This document shows positions 7,957 to 14,663 of a DNA stretch of 46,432 bases, piece by piece (position 1 is the stretch's first letter; each line of letters begins with the position of its first letter). A program made the translations under genes and the position numbers. The stretch covers positions 1 to 46,432 of the forward strand of contig CAMNCV010000148.1 in assembly GCA_946534585.1 (NCBI GenBank), in the 5' to 3' direction. The notes below the pieces were generated by a model. It did no database searches and was not told where the DNA came from. It saw only the letters and a list, made by a program, of their open reading frames with translations. Origin of the DNA: an uncultured Prevotellaceae bacterium. Lineage in GTDB: Bacteria; Bacteroidota; Bacteroidia; Bacteroidales; Bacteroidaceae.

Positions 7957-8002
7957 CTTAAGCAAATCTTAAGCGAAGTTTAAGAATACCTCTATACCTT
8001 TG
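7957..8002 (+). promoter_or_regulatory. Regulator-dependent promoter of the TonB receptor
   Basis: Three direct half-sites, CTTAAG (7957-7962), CTTAAG (7968-7973) and TTTAAG (7979-7984), are spaced exactly 11 bp apart. They end 10 bp before the -7 element TACCTTTG (7995-8002) and replace the -33 TTTG. This is the layout of PhoB/OmpR-type activator sites overlapping the -35 region. Confidence 0.75.
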
Positions 8003-8210
8003 CACCGCCTTTAGAAATAAGCGGGCAAAGGTATAATTGTTTTATTTAGGTATCAAGCATCAGGAAATGATAGAGAAAAGCGATGAGGAAATACAGAATA
8101 TAGTAACAGACTCCCTGTATTCCATGCTCAAGTTTCCGAACGAAGCCAAACCCGACTTCATTAACATATCACGATATGGTAAAAAGAATAATAAAGTCAG
8201 AATATCAAAA

Positions 8211-10589
8211 ATGAGAAAAAAAACAATCATGACGGCAATGCTTCTTGCTGTAACTATTTTCTCAGCAAAAGCCGAAACGTCAGGAGCACTTGCTGACACA
8301 TCACGTGTTTACAATCTGGATGAAGTCATCGTCGCATCACGTAATAAGGAGTACAAGAGCCTGCGACTTCAACCTGTCAGCTCAAGCATTATGTCAGGAA
8401 AGGATATGGCAAGCTTGGGAATCCGTGATCTTCGCAACATTTCCAACTATATTCCTGCATTTGAAATGCCCGATTACGGGGCACGTTTCACATCATCTAT
8501 ATATGTTCGTGGCATCGGTTCCCGCGTAAACAGTCCGTCAATGGGTATCTATGTAGATGACATTCCACTGATGAACAAGTCGTCTTTCAATAGTCATGTG
8601 TGGCAGACAGACCGTGTTGACGTGCTACGTGGTCCGCAAGGAACACTGTATGGCATCAACTCTGAGGGTGGTATCGTGCGTCTATATACCAAGAATCCAA
8701 TGAACTATCAGGGTACGGATGTCAAACTCGGCTTCGGCACCCGTATGTATCGCAATGCAGAGGTCAGCCATTATAATAAGATAAACGAGAAACTTGCATT
8801 CTCTATCGGCGCATTCTATGACGGCACCAACGGATTCTGGAAAAACACATTGACTGGCAAGCGTGCCGATGATATGGACGAGGCAGGTGGCAGACTGCGC
8901 CTGATGTATCAGCCTTGCGAAAGACTATCATTCGACTGGATGGCAGACTATCAGTATGTGAAACAGCATGCCTATCCATACGGTGTTCTTGAACCAGAGA
9001 GTGGCAAGCTACTGACATCTCCAGACCAAAACCATCAGGGCAAGTACAAGCGTAACATGTTTAACACTGGTTTGGCAATAAAGTATCTCGCCAAAGGCTT
9101 TGAACTGCACTCCAACACCAGTTATCAGTATCTGAATGACAATCTGCTGATGGATAATGACTATTCTGCCCTCGATTTCATCGTCGTAGATCAGTCGCAG
9201 CTGAGCAATGTGCTGACTCAGGAATTTACGTTCAAGAATACGAACCAGAGTCGTTGGCACAGAACCACAGGCGTGTTTGGCTCTTATCAGTGGCTGAAGA
9301 CCAATGCCCCAAACACTTTTGGCAGTTACTTTCCTCAAATGCTTGAAAAGCAGATTGCCGGCGCAATGATTTCCAGTATGACAGGAAGGGGCATGACTGT
9401 AGAACAGGCTAATGCAGCTATTGCTGCCCGTGGAGGCATCAATATTGATATGGCAATGAATATTCCCTGTCTGTTTCATACACCGCAGTTCAACTTCGGA
9501 ATATTCCATGAGTCAAACTTTGACCTGACGGAGCAACTTACGGCTACTGTGGGTTTGCGTTACGACTACACTCATTCTGAGATAGATTTTGATGCACGCG
9601 GCATAAGCCAGAGTCCTATATTCTCAGTCATGGGCGTAACACCAAAAATTGAGCGTATATACACAGACTATATCAGTTCAGGCAAGACAGATTTTAGTCA
9701 GTTGTTGCCTAAATTCGGTCTGACATACAAATTCAGAAACGGCAGCAATGTCTATGCTACAGTAACAAAAGGTTACCGTGCCGGAGGCTTCAATATTCAG
9801 ATGTTTGGTGATATCATACAGGGAGACTTGCAGACAGCCATCGGCATAGTGCAAGGCGGAGCGCAGGAAGTTGTCATGGAACACCGTGGCGAAGACTGCG
9901 CCACCATTCTGGATGGCATCAAGTTCAAACCTGAAGAATCATGGAACTATGAAATAGGTACACATGCTAATCTGTTCAACAACCGGATACATGCCGACCT
10001 AAACGTGTTCTATATGCAGATTCGCAACCAGCAACTCTCTGTTTTTACAGAAGACTACGGCTATGGACGTAAGATGGTGAATGCAGGCAAGAGTTACAGC
10101 TGCGGTATGGAGATGACGCTGCGTGGCAGTGCTGTAGAAAATCACCTTACATGGTCACTGGGTTACGGTTATACTCACGCAGCCTTCAAGGAATACAAGA
10201 ACCGTGCAAGTAAGAATGCTGAGGAAATTGATTACGAAGGCAAGAAAGTACCATACGTACCAGCACACACACTGTCTGCCATGGCCGATTACACGTTTGA
10301 CACGAAACTGTCATTCTTGAAGAGCCTGACCATTGGTATGAACATGAACGCACGGGGAAAGACATGGTGGGATGATGCTAATACCTATTCACAGAATTTC
10401 TATGCTGTGTTGGGAGCACATGTAGCAGCAGACTTTGGTTTGTGTAAGTTAAACCTGTGGGGACGCAACATTACTGACAGTAAATACAACACATTTGCAT
10501 TCTCAAGTAAGGCTACAGGTAGTGAGGTCTATATGGCACAGCAGGGAAATCCTTTCCAGTGCGGCTTTGACTTAAGTTTCCACTTTTAA
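8211..10589 (+). CDS. TonB-dependent outer-membrane receptor
   Basis: A 792-residue protein from ATG 8211, where residues 1-21 form a typical export signal. The plug domain follows directly (LDEVIVASRNKEYKSLRLQP, then IRDLRNISNYIPAF, SIYVRGIGSR, VDDIPLMNKSSF, DVLRGPQGTLYG). The rest is a beta-barrel ending in the expected terminal aromatic (LSFHF). There is no N-terminal carboxypeptidase-regulatory-like domain and no SusD partner, so it is more like siderophore, cobalamin or small-ligand receptors than a SusC; the ligand is unknown. The frame is also open upstream: ATG 8067 has a better Shine-Dalgarno-like AGGAA but would bury the signal peptide 48 residues inside. Probably controlled by the adjacent winged-helix protein. 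Confidence 0.87.
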   Translation: MRKKTIMTAMLLAVTIFSAKAETSGALADTSRVYNLDEVIVASRNKEYKSLRLQPVSSSIMSGKDMASLGIRDLRNISNYIPAFEMPDYGARFTSSIYVRGIGSRVNSPSMGIYVDDIPLMNKSSFNSHVWQTDRVDVLRGPQGTLYGINSEGGIVRLYTKNPMNYQGTDVKLGFGTRMYRNAEVSHYNKINEKLAFSIGAFYDGTNGFWKNTLTGKRADDMDEAGGRLRLMYQPCERLSFDWMADYQYVKQHAYPYGVLEPESGKLLTSPDQNHQGKYKRNMFNTGLAIKYLAKGFELHSNTSYQYLNDNLLMDNDYSALDFIVVDQSQLSNVLTQEFTFKNTNQSRWHRTTGVFGSYQWLKTNAPNTFGSYFPQMLEKQIAGAMISSMTGRGMTVEQANAAIAARGGINIDMAMNIPCLFHTPQFNFGIFHESNFDLTEQLTATVGLRYDYTHSEIDFDARGISQSPIFSVMGVTPKIERIYTDYISSGKTDFSQLLPKFGLTYKFRNGSNVYATVTKGYRAGGFNIQMFGDIIQGDLQTAIGIVQGGAQEVVMEHRGEDCATILDGIKFKPEESWNYEIGTHANLFNNRIHADLNVFYMQIRNQQLSVFTEDYGYGRKMVNAGKSYSCGMEMTLRGSAVENHLTWSLGYGYTHAAFKEYKNRASKNAEEIDYEGKKVPYVPAHTLSAMADYTFDTKLSFLKSLTIGMNMNARGKTWWDDANTYSQNFYAVLGAHVAADFGLCKLNLWGRNITDSKYNTFAFSSKATGSEVYMAQQGNPFQCGFDLSFHF

Positions 10590-10636
10590 ATTCTTGTTAA
10601 TCAATAGGTATTTTTAATATATAAAAAAACACAAAG

Positions 10637-10683
10637 GTGGTGCCGTCAGCAAGGAGTGAGAAACTCCACGCTGATGGCACCAC
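10637..10683 (+). terminator. Hairpin after the TonB receptor gene
   Basis: A 14-bp stem (10637-10650 with 10670-10683, one G-T pair) plus an inner 5-bp stem (GGAGT/ACTCC). It begins 48 bp after the stop codon. No U-run follows, so termination may be factor-assisted, or the hairpin may stabilise the 3' end. Confidence 0.5.
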
Positions 10684-10748
10684 TGCGTTGTATCAGACTA
10701 TAACGTCGCCGAGAGCATCTCGCTGACAGTCTTACAGATGACATTGCT

Positions 10749-10769
10749 CTCCCTCGCGAAACGAGGGAG
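10749..10769. repeat. Short hairpin CTCCCTCG/CGAGGGAG
   Basis: An 8-bp perfect inverted repeat with a 5-nt centre, directly before the dispersed 52-bp element. Its role is unclear. Confidence 0.45.
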
Positions 10770-10782
10770 CCAGAGGGAGTTC

Positions 10783-10834
10783 GTCAACCCACATTTTAAG
10801 TTTAATATTACGGTGGTAATCAATAGAACCCACC
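10783..10834. repeat. Dispersed 52-bp element, copy A
   Basis: Starts GTCAACCCACATTTTAAG and ends AGAACCCACC. It matches copy B (30544-30595) at 50 of 52 positions. It lies between convergent genes, ending about 14 bp past the NUDIX stop codon. It contains GGTGG and CCACC that can pair. Confidence 0.8.
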
Positions 10835-11377
10835 TTTATATAAAGTTATTGCATTCGCCATTATATCTTCGTGGTCGAAGGCAAGCGGCGGCAGAGCATT
10901 GACAGGCCACCACTCTGCTTTTCTGGCATCATCATGCCCACTGACTTTCACTGGCTCATCAACCACGGCAAGAAACGCTACCGTGATGATACGACCGCGC
11001 GGGTCACGGTCAACCTTGGAATAGACACCTATCTGCCGAATGTCAGAGATACGGAGACCCGTTTCCTCTTCCAGTTCACGCACCGCACACTGTTCCACGG
11101 TTTCATCCATATTCATAAATCCGCCAGGGAAAGCCCAGCAGTCCTTATATGGCTCGAAACCTCGCTGGATAAGCAGCACCTTAGGTTCTGCTTCGTTAGT
11201 CATGACCACACAGTCGGCAGTGACTGCCGGACGAGGGTATTTGTAAATGTATGTCTTGTTTTTTTCCATAACGCAGTTAGTTTTATCTGTCTGGGACTGT
11301 ATCACATTGGCACTGCCCTGCGAATAGACTGCCTTTGCCATCAGCAGAGCCAGTAATATCGTGAATAGTTTCTTCAT
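10820..11377 (-). CDS. NUDIX hydrolase with an N-terminal signal peptide
   Basis: A 185-residue protein. The Nudix box is intact (GGFMNMDETVEQCAVREL followed by EEETGL; pattern Gx5Ex7REUxEExGU), within the ADP-ribose/NADH-pyrophosphatase-like subgroup by the 'DCVVMTNEAEPKVLLIQRGFEPYKDCWAFPGG' context. Start 11377 is chosen because a -7 promoter element (TACCTTTG) ends 22 bp upstream and residues 1-20 are a clear export signal. An internal ATG at 11269 would give a normal 149-residue cytosolic enzyme but has no Shine-Dalgarno-like sequence. An exported NUDIX enzyme would be unusual. The last 15 bp overlap the 52-bp dispersed element. Confidence 0.82.
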   Translation of the reverse strand: MKKLFTILLALLMAKAVYSQGSANVIQSQTDKTNCVMEKNKTYIYKYPRPAVTADCVVMTNEAEPKVLLIQRGFEPYKDCWAFPGGFMNMDETVEQCAVRELEEETGLRISDIRQIGVYSKVDRDPRGRIITVAFLAVVDEPVKVSGHDDARKAEWWPVNALPPLAFDHEDIMANAITLYKGGFY

Positions 11378-11398
11378 CTTTCCATTTATTATCGTCTG

Positions 11399-11406
11399 CA
11401 AAGGTA
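11399..11406 (-). promoter_or_regulatory. -7 promoter element of the NUDIX gene
   Basis: TACCTTTG on the minus strand, 22 bp before ATG 11377. A TTTG is present only at 24-bp spacing (11431-11434). Confidence 0.6.
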
Positions 11407-11624
11407 CGGTTTTTTTTTCGAAAAAAAAAACAAAGCCGCGTCTATGCAGAAAAAAACAATGTATCAGTGGATGTAGGAGTTTACAATGATTAGCTGCAAT
11501 GATGGTTTCCGTCCCGTCAGTTTCTATATAGAAACAATGGAAGATTGAGCACCGCAACGGCAGAGAATACCATAAAGATTTATCCACTTCATTATTTCCA
11601 AGATTTCTGCAGGGCAAAATAATA

Positions 11625-11656
11625 TTTGGAGGTTTCATAAAAAAACATTACCTTTG
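11625..11656 (+). promoter_or_regulatory. Promoter of the methyltransferase-HD operon
   Basis: TTTG (11625-11628), 20 bp, TACCTTTG (11649-11656); 53 bp from the -7 element to the ATG at 11710. The leader contains a small hairpin (ACACCC/GGGTGT, around 11687-11702). Confidence 0.75.
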
Positions 11657-11709
11657 CAGATGATAAAAAGTCATAACACCCGTCATGGGGTGTGAAGTCA
11701 AGTTAAAGC

Positions 11710-12507
11710 ATGATTACAGAAACAATAACAAGCCAACATAACCCGAAAATCAAGCATCTGCTGCAACTGCAACAGAAATCATCACTACGGCGCAGCGAGG
11801 GACTGTTTGTAGTTGAGGGACGTAGAGAACTAATGCACTGCATGACTGCAGGCTATGAGGTAGATACGGTGTTTATACTCGAGTCAGAAGTAACACAGGA
11901 AATGCCGGCACTTGGCGATGCTGTGCACGTATATACAGTGTCATCACAGGTTTATGAGAAGATAGCCTACCGTGGAACGACCGAAGGTATCATAGCCATC
12001 GTTAAGACACGGCATCTTTCGCTCAACGAACTGAGCAGTAAGTCTGCTACGCAATCGCCACTCTATGTAGTGCTTGAGAGCGTAGAAAAGCCGGGAAACC
12101 TTGGCGCCATACTCCGCTCAGCTGATGCAGCAGGAGTAACTGCAGTGATTGTATGCGACCCACTGACAGACTTGTATAATCCCAACTTAATTCGCAGTAG
12201 CATAGGAGCAGTATTTACCGTGCCTGTCGTTGCTTGTACTTCTGAAGCATGTATCAGTTTCCTGAAAGAGAATGGAGTACAGATACTCACCGCACAGTTA
12301 CAGGACTCACATCTGTATTACGACCAAGACATGACGCAGCCTACGGCAATCGTAATGGGAACGGAGGCTACAGGGCTCACGAGTCAATGGCGCGAGGCGG
12401 CTGACGCTCACATACGAATACCCATGCTCGGCAGACTTGACTCGCTGAATGTGTCAGTAAGTGCAGCAATATTGATGTATGAAGCTATAAGACAAAGAAA
12501 GATATGA
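11710..12507 (+). CDS. TrmH/SpoU-family RNA 2'-O-methyltransferase
   Basis: A 265-residue protein with an N-terminal substrate-binding domain (about 1-100; VVEGRRELMHCM) and a C-terminal SPOUT domain. The three SpoU motifs are clear: motif 1 'LESVEKPGNLGAILRSADAAG', motif 2 'VMGTEATGL' and motif 3 'RIPMLGRLDSLNVSVSAAI'. These form the knotted SAM-binding site. It would use SAM to methylate a ribose 2'-OH in rRNA or tRNA; 23S rRNA is the usual target for RlmB-like members, but the exact nucleotide cannot be assigned. The stop codon overlaps the next gene's ATG by four bases (ATGA), indicating translational coupling. Confidence 0.9.
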   Translation: MITETITSQHNPKIKHLLQLQQKSSLRRSEGLFVVEGRRELMHCMTAGYEVDTVFILESEVTQEMPALGDAVHVYTVSSQVYEKIAYRGTTEGIIAIVKTRHLSLNELSSKSATQSPLYVVLESVEKPGNLGAILRSADAAGVTAVIVCDPLTDLYNPNLIRSSIGAVFTVPVVACTSEACISFLKENGVQILTAQLQDSHLYYDQDMTQPTAIVMGTEATGLTSQWREAADAHIRIPMLGRLDSLNVSVSAAILMYEAIRQRKI

Positions 12508-13055
12508 TTGACTATCAGAAGATAATAGACCACTATTACCCCTTGGGCGACAACGACGCGTTGCGCAACATACTATTGGTACATAGCCGCTCCGTGGCTC
12601 AACTGGCTGTAGATATATGCAAGGCTCACCCAGAGTTGCACTGCGATGAAGACTTCGTCTTTGCTGCCGCAATGCTCCACGACATCGGCATTGTACGATG
12701 CGATGCTGCCGGAATCCACTGCTATGGTACGGAGCATTACCTGCGTCACGGCGTGATCGGAGCACAGATGCTCCTTGAATATTCGCAAGAGCTGCACGAC
12801 TACGCTCGCGTCTGCGCCCGACATACCGGCACAGGACTGACTGCAAAAGCCATTCGTGAGCAAAGGTTGCCATTGCCTGAGCAAGACCTAAGACCAGAAA
12901 CCATCGAGGAGCAGGTGATATGCTACGCTGACAAGTTCTTCTCAAAAACGAAACTTGACCGTCAGAAAACCTTTGAACAGGCTCTGCACTCGCTGGAGCG
13001 ATTTGGCCAGGACGGCCTACAAGTATTCCGCCATTGGCACGAACAGTTCAAATAG
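12504..13055 (+). CDS. HD-domain phosphohydrolase
   Basis: A 183-residue protein with an HD fold: H27 (VHSRS), H59-D60-I61-G62 (MLHDIG), downstream histidines in EHYLRHG and ARHTGTG, and the final aspartate in CYADKFF. These are the metal ligands of HD hydrolases of the YfbR/uncharacterised HDIG class; a nucleotide substrate is likely but not identifiable. It starts inside the last codon of the methyltransferase gene (ATGA overlap), so the two are made together. It is convergent with hisI; about 75 bp separate them without a strong terminator. Confidence 0.85.
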   Translation: MIDYQKIIDHYYPLGDNDALRNILLVHSRSVAQLAVDICKAHPELHCDEDFVFAAAMLHDIGIVRCDAAGIHCYGTEHYLRHGVIGAQMLLEYSQELHDYARVCARHTGTGLTAKAIREQRLPLPEQDLRPETIEEQVICYADKFFSKTKLDRQKTFEQALHSLERFGQDGLQVFRHWHEQFK

Positions 13056-13130
13056 CGAAATTCTTTGCTACGAAACCTTTCGCTGAGGTCACTGAGGAAT
13101 AAGTCTAAGAATAGAAATTGGCGAAGCAAA

Positions 13131-13442
13131 CTATACGTTTTCCTCACCCCAGCAGGTGTCAGTCCCCGTGTGGCACGTAGGACCATGAGGATGCACCTTG
13201 ACAAGCAGTGTGTCGTTGTCGCAATCTACCTTGATGCTTACGAGGTCGAGGAAATTTCCACTTGTCTCGCCCTTCGTCCACAGGCACTTGCGACCGCGAC
13301 TCCAGAATGTCACCTTCTTCGTATCGAGCGTCTTCTGGTAAGCCTCCTCATTCATGTAGCCGAGCATGAGCACGTTTTTCGTATCGGCATCCTGTATTAT
13401 GGCGGGTACAAGTCCGCCGCCTTTCTCAAAATCTATCTTCAT
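13131..13442 (-). CDS. hisI: Phosphoribosyl-AMP cyclohydrolase (HisI domain only)
   Basis: A 103-residue protein catalysing the third step of histidine synthesis, hydrolytic opening of PR-AMP. Start 13442 ([10 protein letters not shown]) fits the family start. Signatures: [33 protein letters not shown], the Mg-binding DCDND, and the zinc cysteines in [11 protein letters not shown]. It stops right after 'CWGEENV'. In many Bacteroidota the gene continues into a HisE pyrophosphohydrolase domain (about 200 residues in total); no HisE-like sequence is seen downstream in any frame. It is isolated from other his genes. A 22-bp repeat array begins just upstream and may hold its promoter region; no clear TAnnTTTG was found. 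Confidence 0.88.
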   Translation of the reverse strand: MKIDFEKGGGLVPAIIQDADTKNVLMLGYMNEEAYQKTLDTKKVTFWSRGRKCLWTKGETSGNFLDLVSIKVDCDNDTLLVKVHPHGPTCHTGTDTCWGEENV

Positions 13443-13447
13443 TTTTC

Positions 13448-13557
13448 TATTGATATTTAGTATTACGATAATCGCTATCTGATTAAGCTGTAATAGCAAT
13501 GCGATTACAATGTAATCGCTATCTGATTACTGCACAATCAGCACCTGATTACAACAC
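13448..13557. repeat. 22-bp palindromic repeat array 2
   Basis: Units of exactly 22 bp start at 13470, 13492, 13514 and 13536, with a degenerate unit at 13448. Same family as the arrays at 447 and 32367: AATC, a variable centre (GCTATCT, AGCAATGC, AGCACCT), GATTAC, then linker. The array fills the gap between the hisI start and the end of the next gene. Confidence 0.85.
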
Positions 13558-13577
13558 CACGCATAAGACTTTGTTTT

Positions 13578-14492
13578 TCACTCAGTTACTTCGGGACTAC
13601 AGACCGCACGGACGGTACAACCATAGTAGCGGTAGGCACCAGTTGAATTTACTCCAAGCGTATTCGATTTCAAATTGAGTATATATGCGGATTCAGGCGA
13701 ACCTGTATCAATGTCGGCCGTGAGATAAAGTCCGCTCTTACCCCTTGCCCATACTCCGTCAGCATCGAAATTTGTTGTATTCTGACCACCCTCTGCCCTT
13801 CTGTAACCAGCGAGGGGCAGGAAGATATGCACGTTGCGAAGCGAATATTTGGCTGTAGGTTCCTTGCCTGAGCCAGGATAGATGCCACGGTCATTATCGT
13901 TTTTCACCTTATATATAATGTAACCCGGCACGGATGTATTGCGATAATTGTCGGTATAGCACCAGTAGCAGTTGTTTTTCAGTTCAAGCATCTGCTTTCT
14001 TGTAGGTGTCTGCCAGCCCTCTCCCATATAGCGCAGTGCGGCATCGTCATCGGGAAGCAATGAGGTGAGTTCATCGGTGTAGCCTTCATAGCCGTAATAG
14101 GCATTGCTACAATACTTCGTCAGCGTATTCGACATGCCATTACAATACTTATACGTGCTGTATGAAAATGCGTGTTCGTCAACCATATAGTCAACATATC
14201 CCACGGTATCAGCCCACGCCATATAGTAGCCGGTCTGATAGGCAGAATCAGCTCCGACGTTGCAAGCTGCCCACTTCACGCTCAGTCCGAGGTCAACATA
14301 CTCGTGACCATTGAGATACTGCGGCTCCACCTCTTCGTAATACTCGTCATAGACGATACTGTCAATGTCAGAAATGCGGTACTGCTTATGCGTACCATCG
14401 GTAAGGTATATAGTCACACCCTTGTCGTCAGCATAGGCAGAAATAGCAGTCAACGCTCCGAGGAGCAAGAGAGAAAAAAATCGCTGAATCAT
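13578..14492 (-). CDS. Secreted FISUMP-like protein (short form)
   Basis: A 304-residue protein. The start at 14492 gives a signal peptide (residues 1-21); the in-frame ATG at 14522 would lie at the transcription start. Residues about 24-48 (VTIYLTDGTHKQYRISDIDSIVY) form a small N-terminal module also present in the protein at 39827-41509. The rest is the domain found in Fibrobacter-type major paralogous proteins: EYVDLGLSVKWAACNVGA, then GEGWQTPTRKQMLELKNNCYW, HIFLPLAGYR and CTVRAV at the end. The function is unknown; such proteins are exported and variable among gut Bacteroidota. A promoter -7 match lies at 14527-14534. Confidence 0.75.
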   Translation of the reverse strand: MIQRFFSLLLLGALTAISAYADDKGVTIYLTDGTHKQYRISDIDSIVYDEYYEEVEPQYLNGHEYVDLGLSVKWAACNVGADSAYQTGYYMAWADTVGYVDYMVDEHAFSYSTYKYCNGMSNTLTKYCSNAYYGYEGYTDELTSLLPDDDAALRYMGEGWQTPTRKQMLELKNNCYWCYTDNYRNTSVPGYIIYKVKNDNDRGIYPGSGKEPTAKYSLRNVHIFLPLAGYRRAEGGQNTTNFDADGVWARGKSGLYLTADIDTGSPESAYILNLKSNTLGVNSTGAYRYYGCTVRAVCSPEVTE

Positions 14493-14526
14493 GTCCTTCA
14501 AGTCATATATTGTTACTTTCAACGTG

Positions 14527-14534
14527 CAAAGGTA
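14527..14534 (-). promoter_or_regulatory. -7 promoter element of the short FISUMP-like gene
   Basis: TACCTTTG on the minus strand, 35 bp before ATG 14492. No TTTG at the usual distance. Confidence 0.55.
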
Positions 14535-14595
14535 CTAAAAAATAATGAGTAAATCGGTCATAATACTAAAAAATATTAAATAAATCAAGAAAAGC

Positions 14596-14626
14596 TTTGA
14601 TATATAAGAAAAGTTTTGTACTTTTG
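14596..14626 (+). promoter_or_regulatory. Promoter of the EF-G2 gene
   Basis: TTTG (14596-14599), 19 bp, TACTTTTG (14619-14626), 38 bp before the ATG at 14664. Confidence 0.75.
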
Positions 14627-14663
14627 AAGGCACTAAACAATAGCTAACATAAAACAATATACT

